A stretch of DNA of 64,000 bases from JADGHX01 sp035760965 (GCA_035760965.1 DASTRY010000094.1:30284-94283), one strand, 5' to 3'. Positions 34,602 to 44,170 are shown, counted from the stretch's first letter. The notes: generated by a model from the letters alone, not told the origin. Program-made: numbers and translations.

Positions 34602-36080
34602 ATGCCTCTGCCTACCGTCCTCTACTCCGCGGCTCAGGTCCGCGCGCTCGATGCGTACGCCATCGAGTCGATGGGCATCCCCGGATACACACTCATGAAG
34701 CGCGCCGGCGAGGCCGCGCTGCGCTATTTGCGCTCGCGCTGGCCCACGGCGTACCGCATCGTCATCGTCTGCGGCAGCGGCAACAACGGCGGCGACGGCT
34801 ACGTGCTCGCGCGCTTCGCGCAGGCTGCGGGGCTCACCGTCACCGTGCTCTCGGCGACACCCCCCGATCAGCTGAAAGGGGACGCGCGCCACGCGTTCGA
34901 GGACTTCGCATCGAGCGGCGGCCGCGCCCAGGCGTTTTCGGCAGCGCTGCTGGCCGAGGGCGAAGTGATCGTCGATGCCGTGCTCGGCACGGGCGTGCGC
35001 GGCGCGGTGCGCGCGGATCTCGTGCCCGTGATCGAAGCCATCAACGCCGCAGGAAGGCCGGTTTTTGCGATCGATGTGCCTTCGGGTCTCGACAGTGATC
35101 GCGGCGTCGCGCTCGGCGCGACCGTGCGCGCCGATTGCACGGTGACTTTCGTCGGATTGAAGACCGGGCTCCTGATCGGCGATGGGCCCGAATACGCAGG
35201 CACGGTGTACTTCGACGATCTCGAGGTGACCGCGCCCGCGACCGAGAACTTCCGGCCGCGGCTCGAGCGCATTCTGGAATCCGAGATTCTCCAGGCGCTC
35301 CCGCGTCGTGCGCGCAAGGCGCACAAGGGCGATTTCGGCCGCGTCCTGATCGTGGGCAGCGGCGTGGGCATGCCCGGCGCGGTGCGGCTTGCCGGCGAGG
35401 CATGCTTGCGCGTCGGCGCGGGCCTCGTGACCGTCGCGGTCGCACCGGAGAACGTGGCGGCGATCGCGTCGGGACGACCCGAGCTGATCTGTCTGCCGCT
35501 GTCGGAGATCGACGCGCTGCGCGAGCCCATCGAGCGCGCGGACGTCGTTGCGATCGGACCTGGCCTTGGCCGCAGCGCGTGGGCGCATCGTGCGCTCGAC
35601 GCGGTGCTCGGATCGGACAAGCCTTTGGTCGTAGATGCCGACGCGCTGAACCTCATCGCGGAAGGCACACCGAAGACGCGCGCGAACTGGATCCTCACGC
35701 CGCATCCCGGCGAGGCGGGACGGCTGCTCGGCATCGGGACGAGTGAGGTCCAGTCGGATCGCCTCGCTGCGCTCGGCGCGCTCGTCGAGCGCTATGGCGG
35801 CACGGTGGTTCTGAAAGGCGCGGGCACACTGGTTGGCGCACCGGGACGCATCGCCGCCGTCTGCGAGCGCGGCAATCCAGGCATGGCGAGTGCGGGCATG
35901 GGTGATGTGCTCACGGGCGCCATCGCCGGCATCCTCGCGCAATGTCGCGATCCGTGGCTTGCCGCGCGCGTCGGCGTGCTCACGCACGCCATGGCGGGGG
36001 ATGCGGTTGCGCGTACGGGCGAGCGCGGACTGCTCGCGAGCGACGTGGCCAAAGAGCTGCGCATGTGCGTGAATCTCTAG
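34602..36080 (+). CDS. nnr: Bifunctional NAD(P)H-hydrate epimerase/dehydratase
   Basis: Repairs hydrated NAD(P)H. The 492-residue protein is the fused form: an N-terminal epimerase (GSGNNGGDGYVLAR near residue 65, DAVLGTGVRG, AIDVPSGLDSDRG) and a C-terminal ADP-dependent dehydratase (LIVGSGVGMPGAVRLAG, LTPHPGEAGRLLG, GNPGMASAGMGDVLTG). Its stop overlaps the tsaE start by one base. Head of the nnr-tsaE-amidase-mutL run. Confidence 0.96.
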   Translation: MPLPTVLYSAAQVRALDAYAIESMGIPGYTLMKRAGEAALRYLRSRWPTAYRIVIVCGSGNNGGDGYVLARFAQAAGLTVTVLSATPPDQLKGDARHAFEDFASSGGRAQAFSAALLAEGEVIVDAVLGTGVRGAVRADLVPVIEAINAAGRPVFAIDVPSGLDSDRGVALGATVRADCTVTFVGLKTGLLIGDGPEYAGTVYFDDLEVTAPATENFRPRLERILESEILQALPRRARKAHKGDFGRVLIVGSGVGMPGAVRLAGEACLRVGAGLVTVAVAPENVAAIASGRPELICLPLSEIDALREPIERADVVAIGPGLGRSAWAHRALDAVLGSDKPLVVDADALNLIAEGTPKTRANWILTPHPGEAGRLLGIGTSEVQSDRLAALGALVERYGGTVVLKGAGTLVGAPGRIAAVCERGNPGMASAGMGDVLTGAIAGILAQCRDPWLAARVGVLTHAMAGDAVARTGERGLLASDVAKELRMCVNL

Positions 36081-36556
36081 TGCCCCGCAAGTCCTGGCTC
36101 TCGACCACACCCGCAGACACGGAAGCGCTGGGCGCGAAGCTTGCGGCGGCAATCGCGGCGATTCCTGCGAAAGATCTCGTCGTCGTGTATCTCACGGGCG
36201 ATCTCGGCGCCGGCAAGACGACTCTGGCGCGCGGCTTCTTGCATGCGCTCGGCATCGGTGAGTCCATTCGCAGCCCGACTTACACGCTGCTCGAAACGTA
36301 CGAAGCGGCGGGACTCACGATCGTCCATCTCGATCTCTACCGCCTGCGTGATCCGGATGAGCTCGAACCTCTCGGCTTGCGCGATCTCGCGCGTCCGGCA
36401 CACGTGTGGTTGATCGAGTGGCCCGAGCGCGGCGCCGGCTGGCTGCCGCCGCCGGACCTGGACATGCATCTAGTCGTGGGCGCGCAGGGCCATCGCATCG
36501 AAGCGCGCGGTGTGTCCGAGCGCGGCGCCGGGTTCTTGAGCCGCATCGCGGCTTGA
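36080..36556 (+). CDS. tsaE: tRNA t6A biosynthesis ATPase TsaE
   Basis: ATPase that drives the TsaBD complex in threonylcarbamoyl-adenosine formation at A37. The 158-residue protein begins at GTG 36080, which overlaps nnr's TAG (TAGTG). P-loop TGDLGAGKTTLARG, then IRSPTYTLLETYEA and HLDLYRLRDPDELEPLGL, the family signature, and LIEWPERG. Confidence 0.95.
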   Translation: MPRKSWLSTTPADTEALGAKLAAAIAAIPAKDLVVVYLTGDLGAGKTTLARGFLHALGIGESIRSPTYTLLETYEAAGLTIVHLDLYRLRDPDELEPLGLRDLARPAHVWLIEWPERGAGWLPPPDLDMHLVVGAQGHRIEARGVSERGAGFLSRIAA

Positions 36557-36626
36557 ATTCGCCGCCGCCGGCTCGTAGATTAGCCGGCAGCTTCTGCTTC
36601 GAAGTCGATGAATAAGAAACGTTTTT

Positions 36627-37898
36627 GTGCGCATCATAAAGGGGATTCTGCTGCTGCTCGCGATGCCGGCTCTGGCGCTGGCCGTGTCGCCGCATGAGTT
36701 GCGCGGCATCGGCGTGACGGTGGCCGACGGCGGCGCGCGCATCGAGCTCGACACCTCTGCGCAGACCTCCGCGAAGTTCTTCACGCTGAATCATCCCGAA
36801 CGTGTCGTCGTCGATCTGAAGAACACGCGCCTGGCGTCGGGTGTGCGCGTGCCGGAAGGATCCGGCGTCGTCGCGACGATTCGCACGGGAAATCGACCGG
36901 GCGGAACACTTCGTGTCGTCATCGAGCTGAAGTCGGATCTTGCGGCGCGCGGCAAGTGGATGGCGTCGCCGGTCGGCGTGGGCAAGCAGTTCGTCATCGA
37001 GGTGGGGAAGGGCGCGCCCTCCGTGTTCGCCACGGTGGCAGCGAACGAAGCATCTGCCGTCGAAACGGCGACCGTCGAGACCGCTCCGGCGAAAGTTGTG
37101 CCGAAAGCCGTACTGCCTGCGCACGCACCGATCGACAACGATCGCGACATCATCATCGCAGTCGACGCCGGTCATGGTGGCGTGGACCCTGGCGCCATCG
37201 GCCGCAATGGCACCCAGGAGAAGGACGTCACGCTCGCCATCGCGCGCGCGCTCGCGGAACGCATCAACGACGAGCCGGGTATGCGTGCCACGCTCATCCG
37301 CGACAGCGACACGTTCGTCGTGTTACGCGATCGGATGGCTCGCGCGCGCGCGGCGAAGGCCGACATGTTCGTGTCGATCCATGCCGACTCGATTCGCGAT
37401 CGCAGCATCACGGGAGCTTCGGTTTACGTGCTCTCCGAGCGGGGCGCGAGCAGCGAAGCGGCGCGCTGGTTGGCCGAGCGCGAAAACGCGGCGGACCTCG
37501 CCGGAGGCGTGTCGCTCGATGACAAGAGCGAATCGCTGGCCTCGGTGCTGCTCAATCTTTCGCAGACGGCCAGCATCTCCGCCAGCATGACCGCGGCGGA
37601 ACGCGTGCTCGCGGAGCTGGATCAGACCTTCGGCGTGCGCAAGTCGCGCGTTCAGCAGGCGGGCCTCGTGGTGCTGAAGTCGCCGGACATTCCCTCGATG
37701 CTCATCGAGACCGGCTACATCTCGAATCCGGGTGAGGAGGCGCGGCTGAAGAGTCGGCGCGGCCAGCAGCGCCTCGCGGACTCGATTTTCACGGGCTTGC
37801 GCGGCTACTTCGAAGTCAATCCGCCCGCAGGCACGCGCCTCGCCCGCATGCGCCGCTCAACGCTTGCCGGAGTCGCGAGCGCGCCTGCCTCGCCCTGA
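36627..37898 (+). CDS. N-acetylmuramoyl-L-alanine amidase, AMIN plus Amidase_3
   Basis: A periplasmic zinc amidase that splits peptidoglycan during cell separation (AmiB/AmiC class). The 423-residue protein starts at GTG 36627 with a signal peptide. An AMIN domain covers about 25-130 (RVVVDLKNTRLASGV), then comes a linker. Amidase_3 covers about 172-405: IAVDAGHGGVDPGA (zinc His), TQEKDVTL (zinc Glu), VSIHADSI (zinc His), and LIETGYISN (catalytic Glu). There is no LysM, so it is closer to AmiC than to AmiB. It lies before mutL, where amiB is found in E. coli. Confidence 0.93.
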   Translation: MRIIKGILLLLAMPALALAVSPHELRGIGVTVADGGARIELDTSAQTSAKFFTLNHPERVVVDLKNTRLASGVRVPEGSGVVATIRTGNRPGGTLRVVIELKSDLAARGKWMASPVGVGKQFVIEVGKGAPSVFATVAANEASAVETATVETAPAKVVPKAVLPAHAPIDNDRDIIIAVDAGHGGVDPGAIGRNGTQEKDVTLAIARALAERINDEPGMRATLIRDSDTFVVLRDRMARARAAKADMFVSIHADSIRDRSITGASVYVLSERGASSEAARWLAERENAADLAGGVSLDDKSESLASVLLNLSQTASISASMTAAERVLAELDQTFGVRKSRVQQAGLVVLKSPDIPSMLIETGYISNPGEEARLKSRRGQQRLADSIFTGLRGYFEVNPPAGTRLARMRRSTLAGVASAPASP

Positions 37899-37909
37899 GG
37901 CAGCACAGC

Positions 37910-38016
37910 GCCGGCGATTGCGCAGCGGTGCGAGCCTGCGCTCCGACCGGTCCGCGCGGCGAGCACACCGAGGAGACAAGCTCGCAGATTGTTAGCAGAA
38001 GTCCCCGCGCCGCGGA
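37910..38016. repeat. Imperfect direct repeat, copy 1
   Basis: Copy 1 begins GCCGGCGAT and ends near CGCGGAC. Shared blocks with copy 2 include CTCCGACCGGT, GCGGCGAGCACACCGAG, GACAAG, CGCAGATT and CCCGCGCCG. The two are offset by about 119 bp and look well over 75% identical, with short indels. Confidence 0.75.
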
Positions 38017-38028
38017 CCGGCAACGAGG

Positions 38029-38134
38029 GCCGGCGATCACGCGGCGGTGCGCGCCGGGGCTCCGACCGGTTCGTGCGGCGAGCACACCGAGACAAGTCCG
38101 CAGATTATTGGCAAAAGTGCCCGCGCCGACGGAC
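38029..38134. repeat. Imperfect direct repeat, copy 2
   Basis: Second copy of the element at 37910, ending near GACGGAC. It lacks a few bases after CACACCGAG that copy 1 has (GAG). No terminal inverted repeats or frame are conserved, so an RNA or structural element is as likely as anything coding. Confidence 0.75.
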
Positions 38135-38308
38135 ATTCCACGATCGCGTAGCGCCCACGGCACGACCAATCGCAGTCCGGAGCCGAGGCCCCAGAGGCAA
38201 CGTCCGGAGTCCGTCCAGCCTGCGCCGTCGCGGGCTCAGCAAGTTGCGGGCGGCGGGCGGCGCGCGGCACCGCCTATACTGCGCGCCTCCCCGCGAGTGC
38301 TGCCCGCA

Positions 38309-40204
38309 ATGCCCATTCGAATCCTGCCCAGTGAGCTCGTCGACCAGATTGCCGCGGGCGAGGTGATCGAGCGACCGGCGTCGGTCATGAAGGAGCTCGT
38401 CGAGAACGCGCTCGATGCCGGCGCTCGACGCATCGACATCGATATCGAGCGCGGCGGCATCGGCCTCGTGCGCGTGCGCGACGATGGGCGCGGCATTCCG
38501 GCGGACGAGCTTCCGCTCGCCATCTCGCGCCATGCGACGAGCAAAATCGCCTCGCTCGATGATCTCGAAGCCGTCGGCACGCTCGGCTTTCGCGGCGAGG
38601 CGCTGCCCTCGATCGGGTCCGTCGCGCGCTTGCGTCTCGTCTCGCACCCGGCGGACGCGGAGCATGCGGCCGAGATCAACGTCGACGGCGGCGCGGTCGC
38701 CGCCGTGAAGCCCGCCGCCCATCCCGCGGGCACGACCGTCGAGGTGCGTGATCTTTTCTTCAATGTTCCGGCGCGGCGCAAATTCGTCCGCAGCGATGTA
38801 ACCGAGATCGGACATATCGCGCGCCTTGCCGAGCGCCTCGCCTTGTCCCGGGCGGACGTGGCGTTCCGCCTTCGCAACGGCACGCGCGTGCTGCTCGATG
38901 CGCCGGTCGACCACTCGGTCTCGGCGGACGGCGAGATCGCAGACCCGACCGCGGCGGGCACCACCGAGGCGCGCATTCGCGCGGTGCTCGGCGACGAGTT
39001 CCTCGCGAAGGCCGTGCCCGTTCATCACTCCGCCGGCACGGTGACCCTCGCGGGTTGGATCGGCCTGCCCACCGCCGCGCGCGCCCAGCCGGACCGGCAA
39101 TTCTGGTTCGTGAACGGACGCAACGTTCGCGATCGGTTGCTGATGAACGCCGTCCGGCTCGCGTATCGCGATGTGCTCTACGGCGGCCGCCACGCGGCCT
39201 ATGTGCTCTACCTGACCTTGGACCCGCGGCTCGTCGACGTGAACGCGCACCCGGCGAAGCTCGAAGTGCGCTTCCGGGACAGCCGGCAGGTGCACGACTT
39301 CGTCTTCAGAGCGTGCGAGCGAGCTCTGGCCGCGACCAAGCCGCAAGTCGAGGGCGCGCCCTCCGTGTCGGCGTCGTTCGGAGCGCAGGAAGGGGTGAGC
39401 GCCTCGGGCAAGGTGGCGCAATTCAATCGCTTCGGCGGTGACTACGGCGTCCGAATCGGAGCGCCAGCGAGCGGCGCCGGCGCCTCGCATGAGTCGCGGT
39501 TGCCGCCTCCCGCGCGCCAAAGCACCTTCGATCTACGCGATGAGCCGCGGAGCCCGTGGCACATTGCCGACCACCTGCGCAACGCGGCTCCGGAGCGGGA
39601 TGCGAGCGATGCCGGGGAGGATCAGCCGCTCGGCGTCGCGATCGCACAGCTTCACGGCATCTATATCGTCGCGCAGAACCGGACCGGCCTCGTGCTCGTC
39701 GACATGCACGCTGCGCACGAGCGCGTGCTGTACGAAAAGCTCAAGGCAGAGCGAGGCAGTTCGGCTCCGGCCTCGCAGCACCTGATGGAGCCCATCACGG
39801 TGGAGCTGAAAGCGCACGAGCTCGACGGCGTCCTCGAGAGCCGCGCCGACTGGGAGAGCGCCGGGTTTGCGCTCGACGCGCTCGGCCCGACGACCCTCGC
39901 GATCCGGTCGGTCCCGGCGATGTTGAGCGGACAGAACATCGCCGCCGTCGTCCATCAGGTCGTCCGCGACCTCGATCTCGACACGGGCGCGCACCATCTG
40001 GACAGCGCGGCGGACAAGTTTCTCGGCACGCTCGCGTGCCGTACGGCCATCCACGCGCACCGCCGGCTGACCTTGCCCGAGATGAACGCGCTCTTGCGGC
40101 AGATGGAAGCCACCGATCGCGCGAACCAGTGCAATCACGGTCGTCCCACCTGGACCCGCTTGTCCATGGCCGACCTGGACGCGCTCTTCTTACGCGGCCG
40201 ATGA
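38309..40204 (+). CDS. mutL: DNA mismatch repair protein MutL
   Basis: Couples MutS mismatch recognition to strand incision. The 631-residue protein starts at MPIRILPSELVDQIAAGEV, the family N-terminus; the open frame before it is shadow. The GHKL ATPase shows ENALDAGA, DDGRGIP, SKI and GFRGEALPSI. The C-terminal domain has D465-MHAAHE-RVLY-E476, matching the DQHA(X)2E(X)4E endonuclease motif except Q to M, plus LACRTAIHA and CNHGRPT. It is therefore probably a nicking MutL as in MutH-lacking bacteria. miaA follows 58 bp later. Confidence 0.97.
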   Translation: MPIRILPSELVDQIAAGEVIERPASVMKELVENALDAGARRIDIDIERGGIGLVRVRDDGRGIPADELPLAISRHATSKIASLDDLEAVGTLGFRGEALPSIGSVARLRLVSHPADAEHAAEINVDGGAVAAVKPAAHPAGTTVEVRDLFFNVPARRKFVRSDVTEIGHIARLAERLALSRADVAFRLRNGTRVLLDAPVDHSVSADGEIADPTAAGTTEARIRAVLGDEFLAKAVPVHHSAGTVTLAGWIGLPTAARAQPDRQFWFVNGRNVRDRLLMNAVRLAYRDVLYGGRHAAYVLYLTLDPRLVDVNAHPAKLEVRFRDSRQVHDFVFRACERALAATKPQVEGAPSVSASFGAQEGVSASGKVAQFNRFGGDYGVRIGAPASGAGASHESRLPPPARQSTFDLRDEPRSPWHIADHLRNAAPERDASDAGEDQPLGVAIAQLHGIYIVAQNRTGLVLVDMHAAHERVLYEKLKAERGSSAPASQHLMEPITVELKAHELDGVLESRADWESAGFALDALGPTTLAIRSVPAMLSGQNIAAVVHQVVRDLDLDTGAHHLDSAADKFLGTLACRTAIHAHRRLTLPEMNALLRQMEATDRANQCNHGRPTWTRLSMADLDALFLRGR

Positions 40205-40262
40205 GCCCGCGCGGTGCCCTCATCCAGACGCCGAGCCGAGTGATCTGCACGGTAGAACGCAC

Positions 40263-41222
40263 ATGAAAGGCCAGCCCGTGCTCGTGCTGGCCGGTCCGAC
40301 CGGCACCGGCAAAACCGACTGGGCGCTGCGCCTCGCCGAGCAGCTGCCGCTCGAAATCGTCAGCGTCGACTCCGCGCTCGTCTATCGCGGGCTCGATATT
40401 GGTACGGCGAAGCCGTCGCGCGAGCTGCGCGCGCGCGTACCGCATCATCTGATCGACATCTGTGAGCCGACGGAAAGTTATTCGGCGGGCCGTTTCGTCG
40501 AGGACGCCGTCGCCCTCATCGCCGCCATTCACGAGCGCGGGCGCGTGCCGCTGCTGGTCGGCGGCACCATGCTCTACTTTCGTGCGCTCCTGCGGGGCAT
40601 TGCCCCGCTGCCCCAAGCGAGTATTGATGTACGGCAAGCCATCGACGCTCGGGCTGCGCGCGAGGGCTGGCCTGCGCTGCACGCGGAGCTCGCGCGCCTT
40701 GATCCGCAATCGGCCGCCCGCATACACCCGAACGATCCGCAGCGAATCCAGCGTGCGCTCGAAGTGTGTTACACGGCCGGTCGTCCCATCTCGGAGCTGC
40801 AGCAGTCGACGCGCAGTCCCCTCGGGGATACGCCGCTCGGCTCCTGGGCGTTGATGCCGGCAAATCGCGACACTCTAAGCACGCGCCTGGAGCGGCGTTT
40901 CCGCGAAATGATGCGGCTCGGGTTCCTCGACGAAGTGCGTGGCTTGCACACGCGCGGCGACCTGACACCCGCTCATCCCGCCGTCCGCGCTGTGGGGTAT
41001 AGGCAGCTTTGGGCGCATCTGGACGGACATATTTCACTGTCGGAGGCGGTGCGACGCGGCATCACGGCCACGCGTCAATTGGCCAAAAGGCAGATGACCT
41101 GGATTCGCTCCGAGCCGGGTCTCACATGGGTGGACCCCTTCGCGAGCGATGCGTACGCGAGCTGGAGTCGAAACGTCGCGGACTGGTTACGCCAGTTTAG
41201 GGCGTCGGGCAAAGCGCCATGA
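40263..41222 (+). CDS. miaA: tRNA dimethylallyltransferase MiaA
   Basis: Adds an isopentenyl group to A37 of UNN-reading tRNAs. The 319-residue protein has P-loop LAGPTGTGKTDWAL, VSVDSALVYRGLDIGTAKP, HHLIDICEPTE, LLVGGTMLYFRAL and HPNDPQRIQRALEV, all diagnostic. The miaA-hfq-hflX order is the conserved gammaproteobacterial operon. Confidence 0.97.
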   Translation: MKGQPVLVLAGPTGTGKTDWALRLAEQLPLEIVSVDSALVYRGLDIGTAKPSRELRARVPHHLIDICEPTESYSAGRFVEDAVALIAAIHERGRVPLLVGGTMLYFRALLRGIAPLPQASIDVRQAIDARAAREGWPALHAELARLDPQSAARIHPNDPQRIQRALEVCYTAGRPISELQQSTRSPLGDTPLGSWALMPANRDTLSTRLERRFREMMRLGFLDEVRGLHTRGDLTPAHPAVRAVGYRQLWAHLDGHISLSEAVRRGITATRQLAKRQMTWIRSEPGLTWVDPFASDAYASWSRNVADWLRQFRASGKAP

Positions 41223-41361
41223 TAAGATGCCGCGTCGCCTCTACAGCTTGCTGGGGCACGTTGCTTGCTTGGATTGTGCTTCATGGACGGCTCGCGCAGT
41301 CCGTTAGCCCAACCATTGAGTTGAACAATTAGAAGTCGCGAGAGAACAAGGAGAAAACGAG

Positions 41362-41619
41362 ATGGCCAAAGGCCAGTCGCTGCAGGACCCCTTTCTGAAT
41401 GCCCTGCGTAAAGAGCGCGTGCCCGTGTCGATCTATCTGGTCAACGGCATCAAGCTCCAGGGACAGATCGATTCCTTTGATCAATTCGTCGTCCTGCTGA
41501 AGAACAGCGTGAGCCAGATGGTCTACAAGCACGCCATTTCTACCGTCGTGCCCGCCCGCAACGTGCGGTTGCAGGCCGGCGAGGACGGTGGCGCCGCTTC
41601 GGAGCCCGTCGTCGAGTAA
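41362..41619 (+). CDS. hfq: RNA chaperone Hfq
   Basis: Sm-fold hexameric chaperone that pairs small RNAs with mRNAs. The 85-residue protein has KGQSLQDPFLNALRKERVPV, SIYLVNGIKLQGQIDSFDQF, and the Sm2 motif YKHAISTVVPAR. A strong AAGGAG lies upstream. The 139-bp leader after miaA could hold its own promoter. The C-terminal tail is short, about 15 residues after the core. Confidence 0.98.
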   Translation: MAKGQSLQDPFLNALRKERVPVSIYLVNGIKLQGQIDSFDQFVVLLKNSVSQMVYKHAISTVVPARNVRLQAGEDGGAASEPVVE

Positions 41620-41643
41620 TGCCGCGCTTCACGGAGCCTGCGA

Positions 41644-42996
41644 GTGTTCGAGCGCCCGCGCAGCGGTGAGCGTGCCGTTCTCGTGCGCCTCGGACTGGGC
41701 GCACAGGTCGATCCGGAAGATCTGCAGGAGTTCACGCAGCTCGCGCTCTCGGCCGGTGCGCAGCCCGTAGCGACCATCACGGGACGCCGCGAGCGCCCGG
41801 ACCCGCGCTTCTTCATGGGCAGCGGCAAAGCGGACGAGGTCCGGGACGTCGCCGCCGGCGAGTCCGCGGATGTGATCCTCGTCGATCACGCGCTCTCGCC
41901 GAGCCAGGAGCGCAACCTCGAGAAGCACACGGGCCGCCGCGTGCTCGACCGCAACACGCTCATCCTCGATATCTTCGCGCAGCGCGCGCGCAGCCACGAA
42001 GGCAAGCTGGAAGTCGAGCTCGCGCAGCTGAAGCACATCGCGAGCCGGCTGGTCCGCGGCTGGACGCACTTGGAACGGCAGAAGGGCGGCATCGGCTTGC
42101 GCGGCCCGGGCGAGACGCAGCTCGAAACCGACCGCCGTCTCATCGGCCAGCGCATGCGCGTGCTCCAGCGCCGGCTCGAGAAGATCAAGCAGCAGCGCGA
42201 TACCGGACGCGCGCAGCGTGCGGAGATTCCGGTGCCTTCCGTGGCGCTCGTGGGTTACACCAACGCGGGCAAGTCCACGCTCTTTCGTTCCCTCACCGGC
42301 GCGGACGCTTACGTCGCGGATCAGCTGTTCGCGACGCTCGATCCGACGGTGCGGCGGATTACATTGCCGGGTGGCACGCCGGTCGTCGTCGCGGATACCG
42401 TCGGGTTCATTCGCGAGCTGCCGCACGAGCTCGTCGCGGCGTTCCAGTCGACGCTCACCGAGGCGCGCCAGGCGACGCTCCTGCTTCATGTCGTCGATGC
42501 GAGCGACCCGCGCCGCGAAGAGCACATCACCTCGGTGAACGGCGTGCTCGCCGAGATCGGCGCGGACACGATCCCGCAGGTGATGGTCTACAACAAGATC
42601 GATCGACTCGAAATCGCGCCGCGCGTCGATCGCGATGCCGACCGGCGCGCGCTCGCCGTGTGGATTTCCGCCGCGAAGCGCGCGGGCTTGGACCTTCTGC
42701 AGACCATCATCGCCGAGCGTCTCGCGCGCGTGGCGCGCCAGGGGCGTATTCGCGTGCCCGCGAGCGCTGGCGCCTTGCGCTCGCGCCTCTACGCAGCGGG
42801 CGCCGTACGGGGCGAGCTCGTCGGCGAAGACGGCTCGCTCGAGCTGCAAGTGGAACTGCCGGACACCGAGCTGGTCGCATTGGCGCGGACGCCGGGCGTG
42901 GAGATCCTCGAAGTGCGCGAAGGCGATATGCCTTGTGCCCCCGGGAACCCCTACCTACAATCGGGCCCCGTTTTGAGCGCGACCAAACTGCGCTGA
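41644..42996 (+). CDS. hflX: GTPase HflX
   Basis: Ribosome-associated GTPase that splits stalled or heat-damaged ribosomes. The 450-residue protein starts at GTG 41644. HflX N-terminal domain: DPRFFMGSGKADEV, FDHALSPSQERNLE-type, GRRVLDRNTLILDIFAQRA. G domain: VGYTNAGKSTLF, DTVGFIRELP and NKIDRLE. It follows hfq by 24 bp and precedes hflKC, the classic order. Confidence 0.96.
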   Translation: MFERPRSGERAVLVRLGLGAQVDPEDLQEFTQLALSAGAQPVATITGRRERPDPRFFMGSGKADEVRDVAAGESADVILVDHALSPSQERNLEKHTGRRVLDRNTLILDIFAQRARSHEGKLEVELAQLKHIASRLVRGWTHLERQKGGIGLRGPGETQLETDRRLIGQRMRVLQRRLEKIKQQRDTGRAQRAEIPVPSVALVGYTNAGKSTLFRSLTGADAYVADQLFATLDPTVRRITLPGGTPVVVADTVGFIRELPHELVAAFQSTLTEARQATLLLHVVDASDPRREEHITSVNGVLAEIGADTIPQVMVYNKIDRLEIAPRVDRDADRRALAVWISAAKRAGLDLLQTIIAERLARVARQGRIRVPASAGALRSRLYAAGAVRGELVGEDGSLELQVELPDTELVALARTPGVEILEVREGDMPCAPGNPYLQSGPVLSATKLR

Positions 42997-43045
42997 ATCT
43001 CTTGGGTTTTTTTCTCTTTTCTGAAAGTGAAGCGCACTCGCTGCT

Positions 43046-44170
43046 ATGGCGTGGAATCAACCGGGCGGTCCGAACAAGCAACCTTGGGGGCGACGCCCCA
43101 ACGGTGGCGGCTCCAGTCTGGATGAGCGCGTGAAGGACTGGCAGCGCCGGTTCGAATCGCTGTTTCGTCCGGGCGGGGCCAAAGGCGGCGAGGGCGGCTC
43201 GCTCATCGTCACCGTCGTGCTGCTGATCTTGGTGCTGTGGCTCGCGAGCGGCTTCTTCCAGGTGAAGGCCGCCGAGCGCGGCGTGATCCAGCGCTTCGGC
43301 AAGCTCGTGCTGCCGTTGCGGAAAGAGGGCTGGGGCTGGCGCTGGCCGTGGCCGATCGAGACGATCACGAAGGTCAACGTCGAGAACGTCAGCAGCAGCG
43401 ACTTCAAGTCGCGCGTGCTCACCTCCGACATCAACCTCATCGAAGTGCGCTTTGCCGTGCAGTATCGCTACGCGGACCCGATCAAGAAGCTGTTCAAGGT
43501 TGCTGATCCGGAAGCCACGCTGCGCGAAGTGAGCGAGGCCTCCATTCGCGAAGTCATCGGGCGCAGCAAGCTCGATGAGGTGCTGATCGGCGTAACGCGC
43601 CCGCAGATCACGGCACGCACCAAGGAGCTGATTCAGGAGACCCTACGGCAATACGACACGGGCATCGTCGTCTCGACGGTGAACCTCACGGACGTGCAGG
43701 TGCCCGAGGCCGTCATTCCCTCGCAGCGCGACGCGAACAAGGCGCTCGCGGATCAGGAGCGCTTCATCAAGGAAGCGCAGGCCTACGCGAACGGGATTCT
43801 GCCGGTGGCTGAAGGCGCCGCAGCGCGCCTGGAGCAGGACGCGCTGGCGTATCGCGCCCAGGTCATCGCGCAGGCGCAAGGCCAGTCCTCGCGCTTCTCG
43901 CAATTGCTGGACGCCTACCAGGCGGCGCCCGAAGTCACGCGCCGCCGACTGTATCTCGATACCGTCGAAGGGGTGCTGAGCCGCGCACACAAGGTGATCG
44001 TCGACAGCAAGACCGGCGGGAACGGCAACATGTTCTATCTGCCCCTCGACAAGCTGATGGAGCGCTCGAACACGCGCGACACCTCGTCGGACAACAACGA
44101 GCCGTCCGTGCGCGTCTCACCGGAGCCTGAATCGGTCACGGTCGACGGCCGCACGCGAGGAGAGCGCTGA
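43046..44170 (+). CDS. hflK: FtsH modulator HflK
   Basis: SPFH/prohibitin-domain membrane protein which with HflC caps the FtsH protease. The 374-residue protein has a Gly/Pro/Asn-rich cytoplasmic N-terminus, one membrane segment (about residues 53-72, LIVTVVLLILVLWLASGFF), then the SPFH domain and coiled coil to about 340. Its TGA overlaps the hflC ATG by one base. A weak stem (AGCGC/GCGCT, 42976-42994) and a T-rich tract (43007-43020) before the gene could attenuate read-through from hflX. Confidence 0.96.
   Translation: MAWNQPGGPNKQPWGRRPNGGGSSLDERVKDWQRRFESLFRPGGAKGGEGGSLIVTVVLLILVLWLASGFFQVKAAERGVIQRFGKLVLPLRKEGWGWRWPWPIETITKVNVENVSSSDFKSRVLTSDINLIEVRFAVQYRYADPIKKLFKVADPEATLREVSEASIREVIGRSKLDEVLIGVTRPQITARTKELIQETLRQYDTGIVVSTVNLTDVQVPEAVIPSQRDANKALADQERFIKEAQAYANGILPVAEGAAARLEQDALAYRAQVIAQAQGQSSRFSQLLDAYQAAPEVTRRRLYLDTVEGVLSRAHKVIVDSKTGGNGNMFYLPLDKLMERSNTRDTSSDNNEPSVRVSPEPESVTVDGRTRGER

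Larger units (their letters stand above)
37899..38308. other. Intergenic with a long direct repeat
   Basis: About 410 bp between the amidase and mutL. It holds an imperfect direct repeat (described separately) and a further GC-rich stretch before the mutL ATG. Frames running through it in phase with mutL are Arg/Pro-rich and not part of MutL. Confidence 0.6.

Noticed and set aside
34575..36152. Upstream extension of the queG frame across nnr and tsaE
   Set aside because: QueG N-terminus begins at 34574; the extension is antisense to nnr with its clear epimerase and dehydratase motifs.
37928..38308. In-frame N-terminal extension of MutL
   Set aside because: Family N-terminus is MPIRILPS at 38309; the upstream part covers the direct repeats and is Arg/Pro-rich.
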